Shown here: piece by piece, positions 26,449-34,815 of the stretch
Layout: every line of letters starts with the position of its first letter
Numbering within the stretch: position 1 is the stretch's first letter
NCBI GenBank assembly: GCA_000752035.1
Contig: CCFE01000018.1
Span: forward strand, 248,001 to 312,000
Length of the DNA: 64,000 nt
Direction of reading: 5' to 3'
Source: Bacillus rubiinfantis
GTDB lineage: Bacteria; Bacillota; Bacilli; Bacillales; Cytobacillaceae
Program-made: the position numbers and the translations under genes
The notes under the pieces: model-generated
The model's input: only the letters and a program-made list of their open reading frames with translations
Databases searched by the model: none
What the model was told of the DNA's origin: nothing

Positions 26449-26892
26449 ATGAAAAAACGTTCAATCGAAGGTGGTTTTACTCTAGTAGAACTACTTGCAG
26501 TCCTGGTTATTTTGGGAATTATCTCAATCATTGCGATTATCTCAGTTTCTAGAGTCATTCAGGATGCAACGGACCGAGCCTTTGTTGCTAATGCCTATGC
26601 ATTAAAGGAAGCCGCTAACTTATACCTAAGAAGTGAGAGCATAAATGATAGAATTCCTAGTCTGATTTCCTACAAAACACTTTATGAAGCGGATTATCTC
26701 GATGAAATGAAGGATCCTGATACTGATAATTATTTAACTCCTACTGATGAGACATATGTAGTTGCCAGCGGCCAAACCATTACAGCTGTCTGCCTCCAAG
26801 GAGAGAGGCGAAATCTCTGTTCCTATCAAGAAAAAAATCAACCTATTCCGTTTAATAAATTATCAGCAACATTTTTAAGTATGAACAATTGA
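26449..26892 (+). CDS. Type IV prepilin at the end of the pilus operon
   Basis: A 147-residue prepilin with the site EGGFTLVELLAVLVIL: cleavage after Gly9 leaves Phe1 and Glu5, the classical type IVa pattern. The globular part contains a cysteine pair (VCLQGERRNLC), unlike PilA. ATG 26449 follows AAAAAGGG. An upstream in-frame ATG lies inside pilO without a site. It may be a second major or a minor pilin. A terminator directly behind it closes the operon. Confidence 0.88.
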   Translation: MKKRSIEGGFTLVELLAVLVILGIISIIAIISVSRVIQDATDRAFVANAYALKEAANLYLRSESINDRIPSLISYKTLYEADYLDEMKDPDTDNYLTPTDETYVVASGQTITAVCLQGERRNLCSYQEKNQPIPFNKLSATFLSMNN

Positions 26893-26912
26893 AAAATTTG
26901 ACGAAAGTAATC

Positions 26913-26948
26913 AATAACAAGACGACAAAAGTCTTGTTATTTTTTTTT
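26913..26948 (+). terminator. Terminator of the pilus operon
   Basis: Perfect 11-base arms (26913-26923 and 26931-26941, AATAACAAGAC with its complement) and a seven-base loop are followed by seven T residues. It separates the pilus operon from spoIIB. Confidence 0.92.
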
Positions 26949-27002
26949 ACAATTATGCTAGGATGGAACAAAATGAACGAGCTAGAGAAAGGAGGACATC
27001 AT

Positions 27003-28079
27003 GTGGACAAGCCAAAAAAAGCTAAGACCATCACAATTAAGATCAACAATAACCATAAAGCATATCAGGAGGAACTACGGAAAGGCGCCCTGCCAGATCA
27101 TTCGAAAGTTATTCAAATACAGACAAAACTAATTCAAGAAGAAGCACGGCGAGAATCTGCTGCAGCACAGGAGTCAGACGATGACAGCTTTGACTGGATT
27201 ATTCCTGAAACAATTGAAACGAATCAGACACCCTCGAATACTGCTGGAGACAGGGCAAAAGCTACTGGGGAAAAGGGAAAGAAGCTTGGTAACAAAACCG
27301 TATCCTTTACCAACTATTATAAGAAAAAACATGGAAGATCGTTTCGTTCTATTTTTTTAACTGCGATTTTCGCCATATTAATTGGGACTACTATTGGCAT
27401 TTTTATGCTCAAATTAGTGATAACTGAACCGAAGGAGAAAGTAGTCAGCGAGCCAAAAATCGTCGAGGAGCCAAAGCCGCAAGAGACACCGAAAAAGGCA
27501 GAAAAAACGACGATTGCAACAATTAAACAACAAACAACTTACATAATCCAAGGTGGAGTTTTCGGTTCTGAACAAGGTGCTGAGGAAGGAGCCAATAAGC
27601 TGTTATCTTTAGGAATACCAGTGCAAACTGTTGAAATTGATAAACAGTTCTATTTATTTCTAGGGATTGCGGATTCACTTGATTCCGCAAAAGCATTGAG
27701 CGCCTACTATCAACAAAACGGTGTAGATGATGTATATGCGAAACCTTTGGAAATCAATGCAAAGAAGATCTCAGTTATTAATGAAAGTGAAAAGAGCTTA
27801 GCTGAAAACCTTCCATCAATCTTTCAAACTCTTACATTGGTGTCTTCCGGTGGTTTATTAACCAATGATATTCCTCAGGAAGCTGATAATTTATTGACTA
27901 AAATAGAAAAGACATTAACTGATAGTGAAATAAACAAAGGAAAGATGAAAGAACTGAAAGTAGAATTGCAAGAAGCGCAAGAAAAGGTGAAAGGGTTCCG
28001 AGACTCAAAAGAAACAAAAGACTTACAGGACGCCCAGCAAAGTTTGCTGAAATTTTTAGCGATTTATTTATCATTGTAA
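27003..28079 (+). CDS. spoIIB: Stage II sporulation protein B, SPOR domain
   Basis: SpoIIB localises to the sporulation septum through peptidoglycan binding and helps engulfment proteins assemble. The 358-residue product has a charged cytoplasmic N-terminus, one transmembrane helix (about 118-140), a linker, and a SPOR domain (about 175-250, YIIQGGVFGSEQGAEEGANK). A C-terminal helical domain follows. The start is GTG 27003, seven bases behind AAAGGAGG. The overlapping ATG at 27001 is in another frame. The position next to maf and radC matches B. subtilis. Confidence 0.88.
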   Translation: MDKPKKAKTITIKINNNHKAYQEELRKGALPDHSKVIQIQTKLIQEEARRESAAAQESDDDSFDWIIPETIETNQTPSNTAGDRAKATGEKGKKLGNKTVSFTNYYKKKHGRSFRSIFLTAIFAILIGTTIGIFMLKLVITEPKEKVVSEPKIVEEPKPQETPKKAEKTTIATIKQQTTYIIQGGVFGSEQGAEEGANKLLSLGIPVQTVEIDKQFYLFLGIADSLDSAKALSAYYQQNGVDDVYAKPLEINAKKISVINESEKSLAENLPSIFQTLTLVSSGGLLTNDIPQEADNLLTKIEKTLTDSEINKGKMKELKVELQEAQEKVKGFRDSKETKDLQDAQQSLLKFLAIYLSL

Positions 28080-28134
28080 ACAGTCAATAATTAATTAGAA
28101 AAGCGATATTTTCTGGGAAATATAATTATGTTTT

Positions 28135-28166
28135 AGTCTGTCTACACACAGGACAGACTTTTTTTT
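28135..28166 (+). terminator. Terminator of spoIIB
   Basis: AGTCTGTC (28135-28142) and GACAGACT (28152-28159) pair around a nine-base loop and are followed by a T run. Confidence 0.85.
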
Positions 28167-28240
28167 GTGAACTATACTTCGAATTTCGGTAGAGAACTGC
28201 ATAATTTTACAGATTTCATCAAAATTTAATGATATAAAAA

Positions 28241-28269
28241 TTGTTTGTGGCCATTATTTTTGATACGAT
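28241..28269 (+). promoter_or_regulatory. Candidate sigma-A promoter for maf-radC
   Basis: TTGTTT (28241-28246), 17 bases and TACGAT (28264-28269) give an acceptable vegetative promoter 43 bases before maf. The 145-base gap between the spoIIB terminator and maf holds no other clear feature. Confidence 0.5.
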
Positions 28270-28311
28270 TGATATGTATCTCCCTTGAAAATAAAAAGGT
28301 AAGGTGATGAC

Positions 28312-28884
28312 ATGCAGGACCTCATACTAGCCTCTTCTTCTCCACGGCGAAAAGAACTTCTAGAAAATCTCCACCTATCATTCACAATTTCGAGCAGTGA
28401 AGTTGATGAAAGCTTTGATCCAATGCTAGCACCGAAAGACGTTGTGATGGAATTAGCTGAGCGCAAAGCGAAAGCTGTTTTTGCGCAAAATCAACATGCT
28501 TTTGTCATTGGCGCGGATACAATTGTTGTTGCCAATCAGCAAATTTTAGGTAAGCCGGCAGATGAGGCTGAAGCTATTTCGATGCTGCAAAGATTATCAG
28601 GTCAGCAGCATGATGTGTACACGGGTGTTTCAATCATTTCAAAAGAAAAATGTACCAAGTTTTATGAGAAAACAGAAGTATGGTTCTGGGAGTTATCAGA
28701 CGCGCTTATACAGTTTTATGTAGACAGCGGGGAACCTCTTGATAAAGCAGGAGCATATGGAATTCAACAGCTTGGAAGTATGCTTGTGAGAAAGATAAAT
28801 GGAGACTATTTTTCTGTGGTTGGCCTGCCAATATCACGGACAATCCGAGAATTAAAAAGCTGTGGTTACCCGCTGCAGTTATAA
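28312..28884 (+). CDS. maf: Maf nucleotide pyrophosphatase
   Basis: Maf hydrolyses dTTP, UTP and some modified nucleotides to monophosphates, and its overexpression blocks septation in B. subtilis. The 190-residue product shows the family opening LILASSSPRRKELL (residues 4-17), VIGADTIV, the LSGQQHDVYTGV motif and EPLDKAGAYGIQ. Start ATG 28312 follows AAGGTGATG. Length is normal. radC follows with no terminator. Confidence 0.95.
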   Translation: MQDLILASSSPRRKELLENLHLSFTISSSEVDESFDPMLAPKDVVMELAERKAKAVFAQNQHAFVIGADTIVVANQQILGKPADEAEAISMLQRLSGQQHDVYTGVSIISKEKCTKFYEKTEVWFWELSDALIQFYVDSGEPLDKAGAYGIQQLGSMLVRKINGDYFSVVGLPISRTIRELKSCGYPLQL

Positions 28885-28921
28885 CCATCAAGTAACTCCC
28901 AGTAAAAGGGAGGAACAAAAG

Positions 28922-29611
28922 TTGTCAACAAAATCAATAATGATCCGAGACTTTCCACAGGATGAGCGTCCGCGCGAACGTTTTATCCATCATGGCCCTG
29001 AGAGCCTGTCCAATCATGAACTGATTGCCATTCTGCTGCGGAATGGAACGAAGCAGGAATCCGTTCTGCAATTAGCTAATCGTCTGTTGACGCATTTTGA
29101 AGGACTGAGGCAGCTTAAATCGGCCACTTTAGAAGAAATCACGCAAATTAAAGGAATTGGTCCGGCAAAAGCAATTCAAATTTTAGCGGCGGTTGAGATT
29201 GGTAGACGAATTACCAATTTGAATTATCATAATCGGTATATTATCCGTTCCCCTGAAGATGGAGCTAATTATGTAATGAATGATATGCGTTTTTTAACGC
29301 AAGAGCATTTTGTTTGTCTTTACTTAAATACAAAGAATCAGGTCATTCACAAACAGACTGTATTTATCGGCAGTTTAAACACTTCAATAGTTCATCCTCG
29401 TGAGGTTTATCGTGAAGCCTTAAAACGTTCTGCTGCCTCAATCATAGCCCTTCATAATCATCCCAGCGGCGACCCTGCGCCGAGCCGTGAAGATATTGAA
29501 GTGACGCGAAGGCTCGTTGAATGTGGGAAAATTATCGGTATTGACTTGCTCGATCACTTAATTATTGGCGACAATAGGTTTGTCAGTCTGAAGGAAAAAG
29601 GATACATCTAG
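28922..29611 (+). CDS. radC: RadC/MPN-domain protein
   Basis: The 229-residue product has an N-terminal helix-hairpin-helix-like part (ITQIKGIGPAKAIQILAAVE) and a C-terminal JAB1/MPN metalloprotease-like domain with HNHPSGDPAPSREDIEVTRR. The older link to DNA repair is disputed and the cellular role is unclear. Start TTG 28922 sits eight bases after AAGGGAGG. A frame extending further upstream overlaps maf and lacks a site. Order maf-radC-mreB is conserved in Bacillus. Confidence 0.93.
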   Translation: MSTKSIMIRDFPQDERPRERFIHHGPESLSNHELIAILLRNGTKQESVLQLANRLLTHFEGLRQLKSATLEEITQIKGIGPAKAIQILAAVEIGRRITNLNYHNRYIIRSPEDGANYVMNDMRFLTQEHFVCLYLNTKNQVIHKQTVFIGSLNTSIVHPREVYREALKRSAASIIALHNHPSGDPAPSREDIEVTRRLVECGKIIGIDLLDHLIIGDNRFVSLKEKGYI

Positions 29612-29625
29612 GCCTATGATTTTAT

Positions 29626-29655
29626 TTGACGTTGCGATATAATATTGTTTATGAT
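29626..29655 (+). promoter_or_regulatory. Sigma-A promoter of mreBCD-minCD
   Basis: TTGACG (29626-29631), an 18-base spacer and TATGAT (29650-29655). It lies in the 160-base gap between radC and mreB and leaves a leader of about 110 bases. Confidence 0.6.
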
Positions 29656-29771
29656 TTTTTTGCAATTTATTTGCTTAAATAACTATTACGATTCAATCTA
29701 ATAAGACATGATAATAAAGTTATTACCTGCCTAGTTAAAGTAATTCGTATCAGAAAGGGAGATACATCATT

Positions 29772-30794
29772 ATGTTTGGATTTGGAACAAAAGATTTAGG
29801 AATCGATTTAGGAACTGCTAATACCCTTGTATATGTTAAAGGAAAAGGCATTGTATTACGAGAGCCATCTGTTGTGGCTTTACAAACTGATACAAAAAGT
29901 ATTGTAGCTGTTGGAAATGACGCAAAAAATATGATTGGCCGGACACCGGGAAACGTCGTTGCCTTAAGACCAATGAAAGATGGGGTTATTGCCGATTTTG
30001 AAACAACTGCTGCGATGATGAAGCATTTAATCCGGCAAGCATTAAAGAATAAAGGGCCTTTTTCCGGTAAGCCCTATATTATGGTATGCGTGCCATCAGG
30101 GATTACCGCAGTAGAGGAGAGAGCCGTAATTGATGCAACGAGACAAGCAGGGGCAAAGGATGCTTATACAATTGAAGAACCATTTGCAGCTGCGATTGGG
30201 GCCAATTTGCCTGTCTGGGAACCTACTGGCAGTATGGTTGTTGATATCGGCGGAGGGACGACTGAGGTTGCGATTATTTCACTAGGCGGGATTGTGACGA
30301 GTCAATCGATTCGTGTTGCCGGTGATGAAATGGATGAAGCAATTATCACCTACATTAGAAAGAATTATAATTTATTAATCGGAGATCGGACGGCAGAAAC
30401 CATTAAGATGGATATCGGTTCTGCAGGGGTGCCAGAGGGAATTGATAATATGGAAATTCGCGGTCGTGATTTATTAACAGGGCTGCCAAAAACAATTGAA
30501 ATTACCGCAAAAGAAATAGCAGTTGCTTTAAACGATACAGTATATGCAATCGTAGAAGCTGTGAAAAATACGTTAGAAAAAACTCCTCCTGAGCTTGCTG
30601 CTGATATTATGGACCGGGGAATTGTGCTAACTGGTGGAGGTGCCCTGCTACGTAATCTCGATGCTGTAATTAGTGAAGAAACAAAAATGCCTGTATTGAT
30701 TGCTGAAGACCCGCTTGATTGTGTGGCAATTGGAACTGGAAAAGCATTAGATAATATTCAATTGTTTAAAAACAAGGCGAGAGAATCAAAATAA
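29772..30794 (+). CDS. mreB: Rod-shape actin homologue MreB
   Basis: MreB forms membrane-bound filaments that guide lateral cell-wall synthesis. The 340-residue product has the actin-fold nucleotide motifs: DLGIDLGTANTLVYV (phosphate 1), VVDIGGGTTEVAIIS (phosphate 2) and VLTGGGALLRNLD (adenosine site). The N-terminal MFGFGTKDLG matches Gram-positive MreB. Start ATG 29772 has an upstream AAGGGAG. It is the first gene of mreBCD, read from the promoter at 29626. Confidence 0.97.
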   Translation: MFGFGTKDLGIDLGTANTLVYVKGKGIVLREPSVVALQTDTKSIVAVGNDAKNMIGRTPGNVVALRPMKDGVIADFETTAAMMKHLIRQALKNKGPFSGKPYIMVCVPSGITAVEERAVIDATRQAGAKDAYTIEEPFAAAIGANLPVWEPTGSMVVDIGGGTTEVAIISLGGIVTSQSIRVAGDEMDEAIITYIRKNYNLLIGDRTAETIKMDIGSAGVPEGIDNMEIRGRDLLTGLPKTIEITAKEIAVALNDTVYAIVEAVKNTLEKTPPELAADIMDRGIVLTGGGALLRNLDAVISEETKMPVLIAEDPLDCVAIGTGKALDNIQLFKNKARESK

Positions 30795-30878
30795 CCGTCA
30801 ATCCCGTTCGCCTGATTTACTTAAGTTTGGTAAGAGAAATGTTACTAGAATGAGAACAGAAATAGAGGTGTATCAATA

Positions 30879-31760
30879 ATGCCACAGTTTTTTTTGAATA
30901 AACGCCTGATTGTTTTGCTTGTCAGCATTATTATTCTCGTGGCATTGATTGGGTTTTCTTTAAGGGAGAGAAGCAAACTTACCTGGCCGGAGCAATTTGT
31001 CAAAGATACAGCTGGCTGGGTTCAATCCCTCGTTTCCAAGCCTACTAACTATATTGCGGGCTTTTTTGAAAATCTCGAGGATCTACAGAATACATATGAA
31101 GAGAATAAAGAGCTGAAAACACGCGTAGATAAAATTGCTAGTCTTGAAGCTGAGGTACAGGCGCTTAAGAAAGATAATCAAGAATTGCGTGATATTCTCG
31201 GAGAAAAGAAGTCCTTGCGAGATTACGAAACACAACAAGCTACCGTTATTGGCAGGAATCCTGATCGTTGGCATGAAATGATTATTATTGATAAAGGGAA
31301 GCTAAAAGGAATTAAGAAAAATATGGCCGTGATTACGGCAAATGGTTTAATCGGAAAAGTAAAGAGTGTCAATCAATTTAGTTCTACTGTACAGTTGTTA
31401 AGTGCAATGGACCCGAAAAATCGAATATCAGCTGTTGTTCAAGGGAAAACAGATGTCTATGGATTTGTCCAGGGATTTGATGATAAGGAGAAATTGTTAT
31501 TAATTAAGAGTATTCCAACAGGGGCGAAGGTTAAGAAAGGACAAAAGGTAACCACTTCTGGATTAGGCGGTGTCTTCCCAGGCGGATTGATGATTGGGAC
31601 TGTTGTGGATGTTAAGACAGACCAATACGGGCTAAATCAAACGGCCTTAGTTAAACCAGGCGCAGACTTCTATGATATCCAGAATGTAATGATCATTAAA
31701 CGTTCGATGACGCAGCCTGAAAAAGCGGATATGTCAACCGGGAAGGAGGAGGAATTGTGA
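30879..31760 (+). CDS. mreC: Rod-shape protein MreC
   Basis: MreC is a bitopic membrane protein that activates the elongation machinery (RodA/PBP2-type). The 293-residue product has one N-terminal transmembrane helix (about 9-26), a coiled coil (about 62-105, LKTRVDKIASLEAEVQALKK) and paired beta domains with VIGRNPDRWHEMIIIDKG and TSGLGGVFPGGLMIGTV. ATG 30879 follows GAGGTG. It overlaps mreD by four bases. Confidence 0.96.
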   Translation: MPQFFLNKRLIVLLVSIIILVALIGFSLRERSKLTWPEQFVKDTAGWVQSLVSKPTNYIAGFFENLEDLQNTYEENKELKTRVDKIASLEAEVQALKKDNQELRDILGEKKSLRDYETQQATVIGRNPDRWHEMIIIDKGKLKGIKKNMAVITANGLIGKVKSVNQFSSTVQLLSAMDPKNRISAVVQGKTDVYGFVQGFDDKEKLLLIKSIPTGAKVKKGQKVTTSGLGGVFPGGLMIGTVVDVKTDQYGLNQTALVKPGADFYDIQNVMIIKRSMTQPEKADMSTGKEEEL

Positions 31761-32275
31761 ACAAATTCCTTCTTCCCCTTTTATTCTTATGTCTGTTTAT
31801 CATAGAAAGTTTATTTGTGCAATTTTTGCCAGGAGATTTATTCGGTCATACAAGGATTGCAGCACCAAGATTTTTGTTCTCGACATTGCTTTTATTAGCG
31901 ATTTTTGTAGGAAGAAAACAGGCCATTATGTATGCAGCCATTTTTGGATTTATCTTTGATATTGTCTATGTTGAAATACTTGGGATTTATTTATTTCTCT
32001 TCCCTTTTATTACTTATCTTATTTCAAAAATCATGCATGTTCTTCAGGCCAATCTCATCGTTTCTTTTTTCGTATCGTTATTAGGTGTAGCATTGCTGGA
32101 GGTTGGTGTCTATGAAATGAATTATCTTATCCATGTAACAGACCTTGACTTTCTTAGCTTTGTTAATATTCGTCTATATCCTACCCTTCTGCTTAATGCG
32201 GGATTTTTACTGTTTGCTTGTTATCCGTTGAAGCGCGTGTTTGATAAAATTGCCGTAGGACTAAGAGACGAATAA
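31757..32275 (+). CDS. mreD: Rod-shape protein MreD
   Basis: A 172-residue membrane protein with five or six hydrophobic helices, forming a complex with MreC in the elongasome. The family pattern shows in ESLFVQFLPGDLFG and FGFIFDIVYVEILGIYLF. Start GTG 31757 overlaps the mreC stop codon (GTGA) behind GGAGGAGG. It is followed by a 180-base gap before minC. Confidence 0.93.
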   Translation: MNKFLLPLLFLCLFIIESLFVQFLPGDLFGHTRIAAPRFLFSTLLLLAIFVGRKQAIMYAAIFGFIFDIVYVEILGIYLFLFPFITYLISKIMHVLQANLIVSFFVSLLGVALLEVGVYEMNYLIHVTDLDFLSFVNIRLYPTLLLNAGFLLFACYPLKRVFDKIAVGLRDE

Positions 32276-32457
32276 GTTTGAAAAAAAGGAAATTGACCGG
32301 TTCGTGTCGAACTTTTATATGGATATCGGATTACTGATTACTGCAGCATATTCCTACCGGCTTACCCGGAGTGTTTTTTTGTAATTGGAATTGTCTAGCT
32401 TTAGCGCTGATTATAGAGTCGCTTGTGCTTTCTAAATTATGAGGTGAATGATTCTCC
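32276..32457 (+). repeat. Intergenic stretch with a repeat-like motif between mreD and minC
   Basis: The gap contains ATTACTG twice in tandem (32332-32345), a weak CCGG-rich stem followed by seven T residues (about 32359-32381), and the motif TGTCTAGCTTTAGCGCT (near 32392). That motif resembles the TGTCTAGCTCCAGCGCC intergenic repeat I recall from Bacillaceae genomes, probably as a decayed copy. It may also hold the minC promoter, but none is clear. Confidence 0.35.
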
Positions 32458-33135
32458 ATGAAAAAACGGCAAAATGTTACAATAAAAGGAACAAAGGATG
32501 GTCTAATTCTGAGATTAGATGATTTCTGTTCATACGAAGAACTCATCAAAGAATTAGACCAAAAACTGTCGGCAAACACGAATACACATGAAGAGCATCA
32601 ACTAATTTCCGTTAAGCTCGAGGCCGGCAACCGTTACTTATCAGAAGAACAGCAGGAAGAATTAAAAGAACTAATCCGTGATAAAAAGAACTTGATTGTT
32701 GATGAAATTGTCTCCAATGTTATAACAAAAGAGGAAGCTGCGCGGCAGCGTGCTGAAAATGAGATTGTAACCGTTTCTAAAATAATTCGCTCCGGACAAG
32801 TGCTCAGAGTTCCCGGCGATATACTGCTTATCGGAGATATTAACCCAGGAGGGACTGTGATTGCAGGTGGAAATATTTTTGTAATGGGCTCACTAAAGGG
32901 CATTGCCCATGCCGGGTTTTTCGGTAATGATGACGCGGTGATTGCAGCATCAAATATGCGCCCTTCTCAGCTTAGAATAAGCAGTTCCCTTATCACTAAG
33001 CCAGATATTCCGCTTGATGAACAGAAAGAAATGGAATGTGCCTACATTGATGAGAATCGTCAAATCAAAGTTGATAGATTACAAGCTTTAATACAGTTAA
33101 GACCTAATTTAACAAGATTAGAAGGGGGACTCTAA
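32458..33135 (+). CDS. minC: Septum-site inhibitor MinC
   Basis: MinC blocks FtsZ assembly away from midcell and is held at the poles through MinD. The 225-residue product has an N-terminal FtsZ-antagonist domain (about 1-100) and a C-terminal right-handed beta-helix dimer and MinD-binding domain (about 105-205, with VTVSKIIRSGQVLRVPGDIL, GGTVIAGGNIFVMGSLKG and HAGFFGNDDAVIAA). Start ATG 32458 has GAGGTGA ten bases upstream. minD follows one base after the stop codon. Confidence 0.95.
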   Translation: MKKRQNVTIKGTKDGLILRLDDFCSYEELIKELDQKLSANTNTHEEHQLISVKLEAGNRYLSEEQQEELKELIRDKKNLIVDEIVSNVITKEEAARQRAENEIVTVSKIIRSGQVLRVPGDILLIGDINPGGTVIAGGNIFVMGSLKGIAHAGFFGNDDAVIAASNMRPSQLRISSSLITKPDIPLDEQKEMECAYIDENRQIKVDRLQALIQLRPNLTRLEGGL

Positions 33136-33136
33136 A

Positions 33137-33940
33137 GTGGGAGAAGCAATCGTTATTACATCCGGTAAGGGTGGTGTCGGTAAAACCACAACCACTGCTA
33201 ATATTGGTACTGCACTCGCCCTTCAAGGCAAAAAAGTTTGCTTAGTTGATACAGACATCGGTCTTCGAAACTTAGATGTCGTAATGGGATTGGAAAATAG
33301 AATTATTTACGATCTTGTTGATGTGGTCGACGGTAGATGCAAAATTCACCAGGCACTCGTTAAAGATAAACGATTTGATGGTTTATTATATTTGTTGCCT
33401 GCTGCACAAACAGTTGATAAAACAGCAGTAACACCAGAACAAATGAAGCAGTTAATAAATGAATTAAAACAAGACTATGATTATATTATTATCGATTGTC
33501 CAGCCGGAATTGAACAGGGTTACAAAAATGCTGTTGCTGGAGCTGATAAAGCGATTGTGGTGACAACTCCTGAGGTTTCTGCTGTCCGTGATGCCGATAG
33601 AATTATTGGTCTGCTAGAGAAAGAGAAACATATGGAAGCCCCTAAACTAATTGTCAATCGGATTCGCAATCACATGATGAAGACAGGTGATATGCTCGAT
33701 TTAGATGAAATTACAGAACATTTGTCGATTGGGTTAATTGGAATTGTTGCAGATGATGATGAAGTAATCAGGGCCTCTAATCATGGGGAACCCATTGCCT
33801 TAAATCCAAACAGCAAAGCAGCGATTGCTTATCGCAATATTGCCAGAAGGATTCTTGGTGAATCGATCCCGCTTCAGCCGCTTGAAGATGTCAATAAAGG
33901 AATGTTTAATAAGCTCAAAAAGTTCTTTGGTGTCCGTTAA
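33137..33940 (+). CDS. minD: Septum-site ATPase MinD
   Basis: MinD is a membrane-binding ParA-type ATPase that recruits MinC. The 267-residue product has the deviant Walker A motif GKGGVGKTT near the N-terminus, Walker A' VDTDIGLRNLDVVMG, Walker B DYIIIDCPAGIE, and a C-terminal amphipathic membrane-targeting helix (MFNKLKKFFG). Start GTG 33137 is next to the minC stop codon behind GGGGGA. In Bacillus its polar partner is DivIVA rather than MinE, and no minE is seen here. Confidence 0.97.
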   Translation: MGEAIVITSGKGGVGKTTTTANIGTALALQGKKVCLVDTDIGLRNLDVVMGLENRIIYDLVDVVDGRCKIHQALVKDKRFDGLLYLLPAAQTVDKTAVTPEQMKQLINELKQDYDYIIIDCPAGIEQGYKNAVAGADKAIVVTTPEVSAVRDADRIIGLLEKEKHMEAPKLIVNRIRNHMMKTGDMLDLDEITEHLSIGLIGIVADDDEVIRASNHGEPIALNPNSKAAIAYRNIARRILGESIPLQPLEDVNKGMFNKLKKFFGVR

Positions 33941-33948
33941 TATTTGCC

Positions 33949-33980
33949 AGCCTGTCCTGCTTTGTGTGGACAGGCTTTTT
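33949..33980 (+). terminator. Terminator of minCD
   Basis: AGCCTGTCC (33949-33957) and GGACAGGCT (33968-33976) pair around a ten-base loop and are followed by TTTT. It separates the vegetative min genes from the sporulation operon spoIVF. Confidence 0.88.
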
Positions 33981-33991
33981 ACTTTTTCAGG

Positions 33992-34020
33992 TCATACTCT
34001 TTTTTTGGTCAGCATAGACT
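33992..34020 (+). promoter_or_regulatory. Sigma-E promoter of spoIVFA-spoIVFB
   Basis: TCATACT (33992-33998), 14 bases and CATAGACT (34013-34020) match the sigma-E consensus. The operon is known to be sigma-E dependent in B. subtilis. The start of transcription would be about 24 bases before the spoIVFA start codon. Confidence 0.72.
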
Positions 34021-34050
34021 TGTACAAATAGTGGAAAAGGATTGATGGGT

Positions 34051-34815
34051 ATGGCGCGATCAACTGCAGATGAGATTCGGCGGCGAATTGCAAAGCGAAA
34101 AAAAGGCAAAGCGCATGGACAGCAAATAGTATGGCCAGGTGATGAGGATAATTACAGTTATAATTACAATTATCTATCCCCTTCAAGTGACGATGAGGGC
34201 CATCCATTATTTAAAAAGGAAGTCTTCTTTTTTAAAATTTTGGCTTCCATCCTGCTATTTTTAGTAACGGCAATCATGTTTCGTAGTGATTTGCCAGTAT
34301 TGGAGCCGGCAAAAAAATTTGTTGTCCAGACAATGGACAAGGAATTTAAATTTGCTGTCGTTTCACAGTGGTATGAAGAAAAGTTTGGCAAGCCGCTTGC
34401 ATTGCTTCCGTTTACCGAAGATAAACAGGCTGATAAAGAAGAAGAAGTTCAACGTGGAGCTGTCCCTGTAACAGGAAGGCTGCTTGAAAACTTTGAGAAA
34501 AACGGCCAAGGAATCATGATTGAGACGGGAAAAGGTGCACCAGTCCAGTCAATCAATGATGGCTTTGTCCATTTTGCTGGGGTGAAAGAGGGATTGGGGA
34601 AAACTGTGGTTGTGCAGCATGGGGATGGCTCCGAAACTTGGTATGGAAATCTAGACAGTATTAAGGTGAAGTTATATCAATATATTGAAAATCGAACTGT
34701 GGTTGGAACAGTATCAGAAGCTGCCGGGGAAGACAAAACGAAGGGTCAATATTATTTTGCCGTTAAAAAGGATGAGCATTTTATCGATCCGATTAAGGTG
34801 ATACGCTTTGAATAA
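34051..34815 (+). CDS. spoIVFA: SpoIVFA, inhibitor and scaffold of the SpoIVFB protease
   Basis: SpoIVFA holds SpoIVFB in the outer forespore membrane complex and, with BofA, keeps it inactive until SpoIVB cleaves SpoIVFA. The 254-residue product has a basic cytoplasmic N-terminus (RSTADEIRRRIAKRKKGK), one transmembrane helix (about 65-82) and a C-terminal LytM/M23-like fold without the catalytic histidines (GAPVQSINDGFVHFAGVKEG). The start could be ATG 34045 or 34051. Spacing from AAAAGG favours 34051. It overlaps spoIVFB by eight bases. Confidence 0.92.
   Translation: MARSTADEIRRRIAKRKKGKAHGQQIVWPGDEDNYSYNYNYLSPSSDDEGHPLFKKEVFFFKILASILLFLVTAIMFRSDLPVLEPAKKFVVQTMDKEFKFAVVSQWYEEKFGKPLALLPFTEDKQADKEEEVQRGAVPVTGRLLENFEKNGQGIMIETGKGAPVQSINDGFVHFAGVKEGLGKTVVVQHGDGSETWYGNLDSIKVKLYQYIENRTVVGTVSEAAGEDKTKGQYYFAVKKDEHFIDPIKVIRFE

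Noticed and set aside
7203..26892. Pilus locus as a recently acquired island
   Set aside because: No integrase, transposase, flanking direct repeats or tRNA is visible. The A/T-richer stretch 9000-18800 hints at different composition, but that alone is weak evidence. A codon-usage comparison across the genome would decide.
8913..26912. c-di-GMP riboswitch in the pilus locus
   Set aside because: I looked in the gaps before 9148, 15249, 16599 and 22808 for the GEMM-type core and saw none. A covariance-model search would settle it.
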